A stretch of DNA of 7,742 nt from JACTOJ01 sp032335695 (GTDB taxonomy: Bacteria > Bacillota > Clostridia > Clostridiales > Clostridiaceae), in contig NZ_JACTOJ010000057.1 of assembly GCF_032335695.1 (NCBI RefSeq), positions 1 through 7,742 of the forward strand, read 5' to 3'. Below are positions 1 through 7,088 of this stretch, piece after piece; positions within the stretch are counted from its first letter, which is position 1; every line of letters begins with the position of its first letter. The translations under genes and the position numbers were made by a program. The notes beneath the pieces were generated by a model. It searched no databases. It was not told the DNA's origin and saw only the letters and a program-made list of their open reading frames with translations.

Positions 1-1
1 G

Positions 2-3000
2 ACTGTAGAAAAAAACTCCTCCTCTGTTCAGTACAGCAATATATATACGGATACAGACCTTAGATACGATCTAATAGGAGATAAGGTTAAGGAGAACATA
101 GTAATAAACAAACCTCAGGAAAATGTGTCCTACAGCTTTAATTTGAATGCTAAAAACCTTATACCACAGCTTCAGAAGGATAACAGCATAATTTTCTATG
201 ACGACAAGGACAGTAAAAAAGCAGTATTTCAGATGCAGGCACCTAATATGTATGATGCCAAAGAAAGTCAAAGCGATGCTGTGAAGGTAAGCCTAGATAA
301 AACGAAAAATGGTTACAGCCTTACAGTGACTCCAGACAGTGACTGGCTAAACAGCAGTGACAGGGTATATCCTGTAACAATAGATCCTCCAGTAGAGACT
401 AATATAGATAGAGCAAAAATACAGGATACCTTTGTAAGCTCTATAGACACTGAAAATAAAGCAAACAATATATTGCTATATGCAGGTTTTTATAATAATC
501 TTGGAATACACCGCAGTTATGTTAAATTTGAATTACCTCAACTAGGTCCATCTGACATGGTTATACATGCTCAATTATCCTTGGCATGCGATAGCTTATA
601 TAATGGTGGAGGACAAGTAAACGTACATAAGGTACTGAGCGATTGGAACACAACGAATATAACTTGGGCTAACCAACCTGGATATAACTCAAGGATAGAA
701 GATTATAATACACCAGTTGCAGGCCAATGGAGTGATTTTGATATAACCTCTATAGCAAAAGAATGGTACAATAGCGGAAACAATTTTGGATTAATGCTTA
801 AGGCTGACAATGAAAACAGCGGAGATGCAGCTTTCAGGTCCGCAGATACCACTGATGCAAATGCAAGACCAAGAGCCTATATAGATTATGTAAGCAATAC
901 TGGACTTGAAAATTACTGGACCTATCATTCTCAAGATGTAGGTAGAGCTGGAGAAGGCTATGTTAATGATTATAATGGGAATTTAGTTTTTGTACATGAT
1001 GATGTAAGTATGACAGGTAATAGAATTCCAATCAGTATAAAACACATTTATAACAGCAATGAAGCATTATCGAATTCAAATATAGGGTATGGTGCGGGTT
1101 GGAAATTAAATCTAAATCAGACAATAAGTACTCAAACCTTTGAAGATGGAACCTATTATGTTTATATGGATGAAGATGGTACAAGGCATTACTTTAAACA
1201 AGATTCCTCTACAAATGTGTATAAAGACAATTCAGGATTAGATTTGACACTTACTAAAAATTCTGATGGTACCTTTACCATTAAGGACAAGAAAGATAAT
1301 ATGCTAATATTTAACTCTGCTATGTATCTGCAATATATAACTGATAATAATGGTAACAAGCAAACCTTAGTGTATAACGGTACTCAGTTAAAGAGTGTAA
1401 TAGATCCGTCCAATAGAAAGGTAAATCTTGATTACGACTCTCAGGGTCAGCTTACTACAATTACCTCTCCAGATGGAAGTAAGATTAATTATGAATATAA
1501 TGATGGAATGCTGACAAGCATTACCTACGCTGATGGTAAAAAAAGCTTTTACGGTTATTATAATAACAAATGCCTTGCTTCAGCATTAAACAACGATGGA
1601 AATGAGATTGTATACAACTATAGCGGTGGATTAGTTCCGCGAGTAAGTAAAGTTTTAGAAAATAGCATCAATGGATTAATGGGATCTGAGAGTAATATAA
1701 AGTATGGTGATAATTCTACAGATATAGCAGGCATACCGGCAGTATTCAATAAAAATAATAGTGCGTCAGGGGTAAACATACTTGATGTAAATTCCCCAGA
1801 CAATAAAGGAACAGTCAGAGCAATAAGACTTAATGCGGGAGCAAACACACCGGTAATATATTCTGATAACCTAAAATTAAAGTCAAATACTACTTATACT
1901 GTAGATTTTGACTATTGGTCTGATACAGATAATAATATATTTAATGTTGATTTTTACCCTGATGATTTGCCAGAAAAACTATTCACGGCAACAAAAACCT
2001 TGCAGCATGCTTCTTGGGAAGTAAGTTCAGCATCAACGAATATGAATAATGCATGCTTTAGAGTATTCAATAATAAAACAATACCAAATGCATCAAATAT
2101 CTATGTAGCTAATTTAAAAATCAGTGAGAAAGGAAATTTTAATAACATAGATCCGAATGCAAGTATTACTAAAGGTAATGCAGATATAATAGATGCTTAT
2201 GTTGGAAGAATCTCAAATAATTTAAAAACTATTAGGTTAAATAGCGGAAGTACCATACCTGCTATATATTTGAAAAGATTCAGTTTGAAGCAAGATACTG
2301 ATTATGTGATAGAATTTGATTACTGGTCAGATGCTGATAATGTAACTTTCGATGCAGATTTATACCCTGACGATTTGCCTCAAATTTATCCTATAGCTAT
2401 GAAAGCGCAGCAGCACTATGTCTGGAATATTAGATCTTCCTCTGCTAATATGAATCAAGCTATACTAAGATTTTTTAATGATCACAGTATTCCTAATCCG
2501 GCTAATATATATATATCAAACATAAAACTATATGAGGCCAGTAGTAGTAATACAAAAGCAACAATTAGACAGGGAATACAGGATAAGATCGATACATACC
2601 AGTTTAATAATTTGGGAAATACAATAGATATAAAGGATGAAGAAGGGAATTCCCAATACTATAAGTTCTTCAATAATGATAATAGCGATAGTGAAGATGC
2701 TTCAAAGAAAAATAAACTTCAATTAGAATCAAAACTTCAGAAAACTACCATTAATCTATTAAGTGATCACAATCTCGAAGTAAATAGAGATTGGGCAGCC
2801 TATTCAGGCCCTAATGGGGGAGATGGTTCTTGTGTGTTTAGTAATGAAGACAGCTATATGGGAAATTATTCTTTTAAAATAGTGAAAAATCAGGCAACAA
2901 ATAATAATTCAATTTGTAACTTCACTCAAAATATATCATTAGACAAAGGGAAAACCTACACTTTATCAGCTTACATTAAGACTAAAGATATAAGTAACAC

Positions 3001-6000
3001 AGTGAATAAGGGAGCCGGAGCATACATAAGCTATCAAGATTCTGACGGTCAATGGAAAAAAGCTTATTCTTCCTTTATTTCAGGTACAAATGACTGGCAA
3101 AGGGTGGAATTGAAATTTACCATGCCTCAAAATGCTGCAAGCAATACTGTATCGGCAGGAGTTGGAATTATAGACGAAGCAGGAACAGCTTATATTGATT
3201 GCATTCAGCTTGAGGAAGGCTCCGTAGCTAACAGATATAATATTGTAGAAAATTCAGATTTTCAGTACGGGGGAGATGTGCCTGACTTTTGGAGTAGAAG
3301 TGGTGCAGCTAATAGCAATGATAAAGCTATAAATTATAATGATGCAACTTATCCTGTAGGAATGAATAACAGATGTTTTCAAATCGCAGGGGGCAATACC
3401 TTGGACAAACAACTAAGTCAAAATGTTGGAGTAAAAGGTAATCAAGGAGATATACTTGTTTTCAGCGGCTGGGGAAAGGGCGATTCTGTTCCTTTAAGTA
3501 GTGGCAGATATTTTGGACTAGAAATAGACATCAATAAAAATGATAACACTGTTCAAAAGTTGCAAATTCCCTTCAATGAGGATACTGCAAATTGGCAGTA
3601 TATATCAGATGTTGTGAAAACTGATGGTGCCTATAAAAGTGTGACTGTAAAAGCACTTTATACAAATAACTGTAATATGGCATACTTTGATAATATACAA
3701 GTGTACAAGGAGGAATTCGGTTCAAGCTATTCCTATGATTCAAAAGGAAACCTGGTATCCATACAAGCTGTAGCAAATCAAAATTCACAAAATGAATTTA
3801 ATAGTAACAATGACTTGGTAAAGGCTGTAGATCCTAAAGGTAATCAGTTTACTTATAATTATGATAGTAATCATAATATATTAAGTGCAGCCTCTGCAGA
3901 AAATGTGGTATATAATTTTAAATATGATAGCAATGGAAATCCTTTAAGTGCAACTATAGGAGACAATACACTTTCCCTTACTTCCACAAGCACATATACA
4001 TCAAGTGGTAATTACACGAACTCAGTTACAGATGCAGCAGGAAATTCCGTAAAGTATAATTGGGATGAGAATAGAGGAGTACTAAACAGTGTTACTGACA
4101 GTAAGGGAAATACTACTCAATATGAGTATGATTCTATGAATGAATTAACAAGAGCCTCTGCTAATGTAGGAAATACAACTGTTGAAAATAAATATAGCTA
4201 TTCAAATGATAGAATAAACAGCATCACGCATAATGGTTTTAATTATAATTTTTCCTATGATGGTTTAGGAAACAATACCTCTGTAGCAGTGGGAAATCAA
4301 AATTTAATAAATAATAACTATGAATCAAGAACAGGGAGACTGTTAGATTCAACCTATGGTAATGGAGCTAAAGTATCAAATAATTATGATGAACAGGGGA
4401 GACTTCAATCAAAAGCTTATCAAGAAAGTGGAGATTCCAGCAGTAAAATTGGTTTTAAATATGTGTATGATGCCAATGGAAACGTGGGCTTTAAAGAGGA
4501 TTTGCTAAATGGTGTTAATTTTAGATATGTATTTGATATAGCTAATAGACTAAATCAAATAATAGCTTCCAATGGCTTTAAAACAACTTATAAATTTGAT
4601 AGTAACAATAATGTTTCAAGTTTCATAGAGCAATATGGAGATAAAACATATACAACTAGTCATACTGTAGACAGGGACAATAGGGAAACCGCTACTAACA
4701 TAAATGATGGAAGCACTATAAAATATGCCTATGATAAACTGGGAAGATTAACAGGAAAAACAATAAATACCTCAGCTACTGCAAGCAATATTCCTACCAA
4801 GGTGTATACTGTAACTGGCAATTCCTCAGATGTTACCTCAGGCGATATCGGTAGTGACAACATATCTGCAAGATATGTAAAGCTGAATATAACAAAAGGT
4901 ACTCAAACGGGAGCTGCAGATAATTTTGCTAGAATTAGAGAATTGGAGATATATACTGATTTTGAAGGAGTCAGTAACAAAACAGTAACAGCCAGCTCTT
5001 ATAATAGTGAAGCAGGAAATCCTAAAAATGCTATTGATGGATTAACTACTACTAAGTGGTATGATACTACAGCTGCACCACATTGGCTAACCATAGATTT
5101 AGGTGCACCTGTGGAAATTCATAATTGGACTGTTAAGCACGCTGGTTCAGGTGGAGAATCCACTAGTTATAATACAAGAGATTTTAAACTTCAGGTAAGT
5201 AATGATAATATAAATTTTACGGATGCTGACACTGTAACTGGTAATACTGATAGCATTACAAATAGAAATGTACAAACTATAGGAAGATATGTGAGATTAT
5301 ATATAACAACAGCAACTCAACCAGGCTGTCAGGATAATTTTGCAAGAATTTATGAATTCTCAGTAAATGGATATAAAGATATTGCTTATAATAAATCCGT
5401 TATTGCAAATTCCTATAATTCGCCAGCAGAAAGTCCTTATAATATAGTGGATGGATTAACTAATTCACATTGGTGCTCAACTGCTGCAACAGCTCCTCAA
5501 TGGGCAATTGTAGATTTAGGACAAGCATATAATATAAGAAAATATGTACTTAGGAATGAAGCTACTGGGGGTCAGCCAGCATATTATAATACAAGTGATT
5601 TTTCTTTAGAGTTTAGCAGCAATTCATTTAATATAAATTACGAATATAACAATAATAACAAGCTAGCGGCTATAAATCTACCCGATAATGAAAGCATCAG
5701 TTACAGCTATGATGCCAATGGAAATATAGTAAGCATAGTTCAAAACGGCAAAACCATAAGCTACAGCTACAACGAGCTAAACGAGCTTATAAGGGAAGAC
5801 AATGGAGTGCTGAATAAGAGCATAACCTACAGCTATGATGCAGGTGGGAATATACAGACAAAGACCGAATATGCTTATACCACAGGAAGCTTAGGAACCG
5901 CCACAGCCACTCACAGCTATACTTATGGAAACAGCAACTGGAAGGATGAGCTTACAGCCTATGATGGAAATGCAATAACCTATGACGCTATCGGAAATCC

Positions 6001-7063
6001 GTTAACCTATGCAGGCTACAGCTACAGCTGGGAGCAGGGAAGACAACTATCAGGCATCACAGGCAATGGCTTAACTGCAAGCTATAAGTATGATGACAGT
6101 GGCATAAGAACTCAAAAGACAGTAAATGGAGTAACCACAAACTACCACTTAGTTGGCAGCGATGTAACTTATGAAGACAACGGTACGGATAAAATATATT
6201 ATACTTATGACAGTGCAGGAAAGCTTGTGTCCATGAACCTAAATGGTGTAGAATACTATTATGTAAGAAATGGACAAAGTGACATCATAGGACTCTTCGA
6301 TAAGACAGGAGCACAGGTAGTAAGCTACACTTATGATACATGGGGTAAGCTAGTGTCCATAGATGGAAGCCTTAAGGATACTGTAGGAGTGAAGAATCCA
6401 TATAGATACAGAGGCTATAGGTATGATACAGAGACAGGGTTATACTATTTGCAGAGTAGATACTACAATCCTGATTGGGGCAGATTTATAAATGCGGATG
6501 CTATAGTAGGACAAACAGGAGATTTGTTATCAACTAATATGTTTGCTTATTGTGAGAATACACCTTCAAATGGATATGATGCAGATGGATTTAGAATGGT
6601 TATGGATCCAGACAGTACTGTTGGGGTGTATAATTATAATAATTGGAGTAGACAGCAAGAAATAATAGAAGCTGCACAGCAGAATATAAGTTATGCTAAA
6701 ACCAATTATGGTGAATATGATTTAGATATGGGATACACAGGGAGAATTGACAGACCACATGTAGAGAATGACCAAGACCATGTGCATATATTAAAGAAAA
6801 AGAATGAAGTTTCAAATCAAAATGCGGATGGAACACAACATCATGAAAATAAATGTAAACCAGGAGAACCTCCAAGAAGCGTAAAAAAGACCCTAAAAAA
6901 GAAATCAGGATGGGATTGGGATGCAAACGAGGCGAAACAAAATACAGCTAAAGTAGTAGTAGGAGTTGGAGGAGGGTATCTAATATATAGAGGAGTTAGA
7001 ATGCTTCCATCTTTACTACCACCATTTTGGTGGACAATTCCAGCTAATGCTGTAGCTCCATAA
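2..7063 (+). CDS. Giant RHS/YD-repeat polymorphic toxin (WapA-like), 5' end outside window
   Basis: This is a large beta-rich toxin carrier whose C-terminal tip is the probable effector; it is presumably exported, but any signal peptide lies upstream. The frame is open from the first full codon at base 2 to the TAA at 7061-7063, giving 2353 visible codons. A GTG at 125 could look like a start, but the 41 codons before it are open and read like the same family (YTDTDLRYDL, then KVKENIVINKP), so I treat the gene as 5'-truncated. Visible in order: YPVTIDPP junction (368-391), DNRLRE-type domain, RHS N-terminal region with NGNLVF, YD repeats, duplicated beta modules, two CBM-like domains, more YD repeats, discoidin repeats, the RHS core motif NPYRYRGYRYDTETGLYYLQ, and a variable tip. 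There is no frameshift or internal stop. A probable immunity gene follows after 25 bases. The family call is secure; the toxic activity is inferred from architecture. Confidence 0.93.
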   Translation, partial: TVEKNSSSVQYSNIYTDTDLRYDLIGDKVKENIVINKPQENVSYSFNLNAKNLIPQLQKDNSIIFYDDKDSKKAVFQMQAPNMYDAKESQSDAVKVSLDKTKNGYSLTVTPDSDWLNSSDRVYPVTIDPPVETNIDRAKIQDTFVSSIDTENKANNILLYAGFYNNLGIHRSYVKFELPQLGPSDMVIHAQLSLACDSLYNGGGQVNVHKVLSDWNTTNITWANQPGYNSRIEDYNTPVAGQWSDFDITSIAKEWYNSGNNFGLMLKADNENSGDAAFRSADTTDANARPRAYIDYVSNTGLENYWTYHSQDVGRAGEGYVNDYNGNLVFVHDDVSMTGNRIPISIKHIYNSNEALSNSNIGYGAGWKLNLNQTISTQTFEDGTYYVYMDEDGTRHYFKQDSSTNVYKDNSGLDLTLTKNSDGTFTIKDKKDNMLIFNSAMYLQYITDNNGNKQTLVYNGTQLKSVIDPSNRKVNLDYDSQGQLTTITSPDGSKINYEYNDGMLTSITYADGKKSFYGYYNNKCLASALNNDGNEIVYNYSGGLVPRVSKVLENSINGLMGSESNIKYGDNSTDIAGIPAVFNKNNSASGVNILDVNSPDNKGTVRAIRLNAGANTPVIYSDNLKLKSNTTYTVDFDYWSDTDNNIFNVDFYPDDLPEKLFTATKTLQHASWEVSSASTNMNNACFRVFNNKTIPNASNIYVANLKISEKGNFNNIDPNASITKGNADIIDAYVGRISNNLKTIRLNSGSTIPAIYLKRFSLKQDTDYVIEFDYWSDADNVTFDADLYPDDLPQIYPIAMKAQQHYVWNIRSSSANMNQAILRFFNDHSIPNPANIYISNIKLYEASSSNTKATIRQGIQDKIDTYQFNNLGNTIDIKDEEGNSQYYKFFNNDNSDSEDASKKNKLQLESKLQKTTINLLSDHNLEVNRDWAAYSGPNGGDGSCVFSNEDSYMGNYSFKIVKNQATNNNSICNFTQNISLDKGKTYTLSAYIKTKDISNTVNKGAGAYISYQDSDGQWKKAYSSFISGTNDWQRVELKFTMPQNAASNTVSAGVGIIDEAGTAYIDCIQLEEGSVANRYNIVENSDFQYGGDVPDFWSRSGAANSNDKAINYNDATYPVGMNNRCFQIAGGNTLDKQLSQNVGVKGNQGDILVFSGWGKGDSVPLSSGRYFGLEIDINKNDNTVQKLQIPFNEDTANWQYISDVVKTDGAYKSVTVKALYTNNCNMAYFDNIQVYKEEFGSSYSYDSKGNLVSIQAVANQNSQNEFNSNNDLVKAVDPKGNQFTYNYDSNHNILSAASAENVVYNFKYDSNGNPLSATIGDNTLSLTSTSTYTSSGNYTNSVTDAAGNSVKYNWDENRGVLNSVTDSKGNTTQYEYDSMNELTRASANVGNTTVENKYSYSNDRINSITHNGFNYNFSYDGLGNNTSVAVGNQNLINNNYESRTGRLLDSTYGNGAKVSNNYDEQGRLQSKAYQESGDSSSKIGFKYVYDANGNVGFKEDLLNGVNFRYVFDIANRLNQIIASNGFKTTYKFDSNNNVSSFIEQYGDKTYTTSHTVDRDNRETATNINDGSTIKYAYDKLGRLTGKTINTSATASNIPTKVYTVTGNSSDVTSGDIGSDNISARYVKLNITKGTQTGAADNFARIRELEIYTDFEGVSNKTVTASSYNSEAGNPKNAIDGLTTTKWYDTTAAPHWLTIDLGAPVEIHNWTVKHAGSGGESTSYNTRDFKLQVSNDNINFTDADTVTGNTDSITNRNVQTIGRYVRLYITTATQPGCQDNFARIYEFSVNGYKDIAYNKSVIANSYNSPAESPYNIVDGLTNSHWCSTAATAPQWAIVDLGQAYNIRKYVLRNEATGGQPAYYNTSDFSLEFSSNSFNINYEYNNNNKLAAINLPDNESISYSYDANGNIVSIVQNGKTISYSYNELNELIREDNGVLNKSITYSYDAGGNIQTKTEYAYTTGSLGTATATHSYTYGNSNWKDELTAYDGNAITYDAIGNPLTYAGYSYSWEQGRQLSGITGNGLTASYKYDDSGIRTQKTVNGVTTNYHLVGSDVTYEDNGTDKIYYTYDSAGKLVSMNLNGVEYYYVRNGQSDIIGLFDKTGAQVVSYTYDTWGKLVSIDGSLKDTVGVKNPYRYRGYRYDTETGLYYLQSRYYNPDWGRFINADAIVGQTGDLLSTNMFAYCENTPSNGYDADGFRMVMDPDSTVGVYNYNNWSRQQEIIEAAQQNISYAKTNYGEYDLDMGYTGRIDRPHVENDQDHVHILKKKNEVSNQNADGTQHHENKCKPGEPPRSVKKTLKKKSGWDWDANEAKQNTAKVVVGVGGGYLIYRGVRMLPSLLPPFWWTIPANAVAP
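422..889 (+). other. DNRLRE-type domain of the RHS protein
   Basis: Protein domain inside the giant reading frame. It begins at DTFVSS just after the YPVTIDPP junction and contains the family's usual landmarks: RSYVKFELP (first strand of a jelly-roll), a central NITWANQPG, WSDFDITSIAKEWYNSG, NFGLMLKA, and a closing ARPRAYIDY. From family knowledge, DNRLRE domains are beta-sandwich modules resembling carbohydrate-binding modules, and they commonly sit just before the RHS shell in Firmicute WapA-like proteins. The role here is probably wall or glycan binding; this is inferred. Confidence 0.75.
902..1630 (+). other. RHS N-terminal region and first YD-repeat group
   Basis: Part of the giant reading frame. 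It opens with GLENYWTYHSQDVGRAG and NGNLVFVHDDV, followed by PISIKHIYNS and GYGAGWKLNLNQ, the pattern seen where the RHS shell begins. YD-type repeats follow, for example LDYDSQGQLTTITSPDGSKI and YEYNDGMLTSITYADG. These repeats form the beta-strand wrapping of the RHS cocoon in known structures of the family. The group breaks off near 1630, where non-YD modules are inserted. Confidence 0.8.
1811..2134 (+). repeat. Duplicated beta module, copy A
   Basis: In-frame protein repeat of about 105 residues, beginning near IRLNAG and ending near LKISEKG. Its signature is FDYWSDTDN, then DFYPDDLP, a conserved W, STNMNNA, and FNNKTIPNASNIYVANLKI. About half the residues match copy B (2222-2542) by eye. 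The strand pattern and the closing NIY-ANLKI strand look like a jelly-roll sugar-binding module, but I do not recognise a named family, so the binding role is inference. Confidence 0.7.
2222..2542 (+). repeat. Duplicated beta module, copy B
   Basis: Second in-frame copy of the module at 1811-2134, with copy starts 411 bases (137 codons) apart. Shared landmarks are IRLN-G, FDYWSDADN, YPDDLP, a conserved W, SANMNQA and IPNPANIYISNIKL. About half of the residues are identical, so the duplication is old or the copies have diverged under selection. It is followed by a single YD-like stretch (YQFNNLGNTI, about 2597-2660) before the next inserted domains. Confidence 0.7.
2753..3238 (+). other. Carbohydrate-binding-module-like domain 1
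   Basis: In-frame domain starting at NLLSDHNLEVNRDWAAYSGP, the usual NLL-N-(S/N)-E-W opening of CBM4/9-like jelly-rolls. It continues with GNYSFKI, KGKTYTLSAYIKT, NDWQRVELKFTMP and ends in the typical AYIDCIQLEEGSVANRYN. The preceding LQLESKLQKT linker is the same kind that joins YD repeats to such domains in other clostridial RHS proteins (recalled, not searched). Likely binds polysaccharide; the ligand is unknown. Confidence 0.7.
3239..3712 (+). other. Carbohydrate-binding-module-like domain 2
   Basis: Second jelly-roll-like domain directly abutting the first, opening with NIVENSDFQYGGDVPDFWSR and closing with NMAYFDNIQVYKEEFG. Internal landmarks are NRCFQIAGG, LSQNVGVKGNQGDILVFSGW and NWQYISDVVKTDG. 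The paired arrangement, with the second domain starting at NIVENSDF immediately after ANRY, is typical of these proteins as I recall them. The YD repeats resume immediately after it with YSYDSKGNLVSI. Confidence 0.65.
3722..4768 (+). other. Central YD-repeat group of the RHS shell
   Basis: Long run of YD-type repeats in the giant frame. Examples are YSYDSKGNLVSI, YNYDSNHNILSAAS, YEYDSMNELTRASA, FSYDGLGNNTSV, YVYDANGNVGFKED, YKFDSNNNVSSF and YAYDKLGRLTGKT. Each supplies a beta hairpin to the spiral shell in known RHS structures. The group stops at GRLTGKTINTSATAS, where discoidin-related sequence is inserted. Confidence 0.85.
4799..5626 (+). repeat. Discoidin (F5/8 type C) repeats: C-half, full copy, N-half
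   Basis: Three related in-frame segments interrupt the YD repeats. Bases 4970-5371 encode a complete domain: KTVTASSYNS, NAIDGLTTTKW, WLTIDLG, FKLQVSNDNINF, GRYVRLYIT, NFARIYEFSVNG. Bases 4799-4969 carry only the matching C-terminal half (VYTVTGN, ARYVKLNIT, NFARIRELEIY), and 5372-5626 only the N-terminal half (SVIANSYNS, NIVDGLTNSHW, WAIVDLG, then a stop of homology after FSLEFSS). A direct DNA repeat gataattttgc lies at 4919-4929 and 5333-5343. F5/8 type C domains bind glycans or lipids on cell surfaces; the ligand here is unknown. Confidence 0.82.
5639..6589 (+). other. C-terminal YD repeats and RHS repeat-associated core
   Basis: YD repeats resume with YEYNNNNKLAAINLPD and YSYDANGNIVSI and run into the RHS-associated core: YYVRNGQSDIIGLFD, VVSYTYDTWGKLVSI, NPYRYRGYRYDTETGLYYLQ (from 6395), SRYYNPDWGRFINADA and NMFAYCENTPSNGYDADGF. 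In characterised RHS proteins this core closes the shell and, at a DPxG-like motif, separates the toxin from the carrier. Here the equivalent site reads DADG (6584-6589 end the motif) instead of DPxG. The DNA of about 5690-6480 is visibly richer in G and C than what precedes and follows. Confidence 0.92.
6590..7060 (+). other. Variable C-terminal toxin tip of the RHS protein
   Basis: The 157 residues after the RHS core are unrelated to the shell and are the expected toxin payload. Visible parts: an N-terminal segment with WSRQQEIIEAAQQ; a histidine cluster RPHVENDQDHVHIL (His codons at 6758, 6779 and 6785) and a second, GTQHHENK (6839 and 6842); a basic stretch RSVKKTLKKKSGWDWD; and a hydrophobic, glycine-rich tail (6953-7060) with VVVGVGGGYLIYRG and LPSLLPPFWWTIPANAVAP. 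I recall similar histidine-cluster, GWDW and PSLLPPLWPTIPAN tails at the ends of other bacterial polymorphic toxins, but cannot name a family. The histidines would suit a metal-dependent or RNase-like nuclease; this is a guess. The tail could alternatively be a membrane-active or packing segment. Confidence 0.72.
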
Positions 7064-7076
7064 ACAGATTGTTAAA

Positions 7077-7083
7077 AGGAGTG
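7077..7083 (+). promoter_or_regulatory. Ribosome binding site of the putative immunity gene
   Basis: AGGAGTG, with its GGAG core (7078-7081) seven bases ahead of the ATG at 7089. It lies wholly in the 25-base gap after the toxin stop, so the immunity gene can be translated independently from the shared message. This fixes the start choice for the downstream gene. Confidence 0.85.
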
Positions 7084-7088
7084 TTTAT

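Noticed and set aside
125..127. GTG as the start codon of the giant gene, with an AGGA five bases upstream
   Set aside because: The frame is open without stops back to base 2, and the upstream 41 codons read like the family's own pre-region, so this is an internal valine codon.
1618..1848. Minus-strand open frame of 76 codons
   Set aside because: It lies entirely inside the RHS gene, has no ribosome site or recognisable protein content, and is best explained as a shadow. The same applies to the minus-strand frames at 71-271, 3573-3788 and 6696-6926.
5690..6020. Repeated TACAGCTA-type DNA words as a regulatory or CRISPR-like repeat
   Set aside because: They encode the SYSYD strands of consecutive YD repeats, have irregular spacing and no unique spacers, and so are explained by the protein repeat.
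6752..6850. Assigning the histidine-rich tip to an HNH/EndoVII or EndoU nuclease family
   Set aside because: The HH and H-V-H motifs are suggestive, but the flanking residues do not match the signatures I know for these families, so no family name is given.
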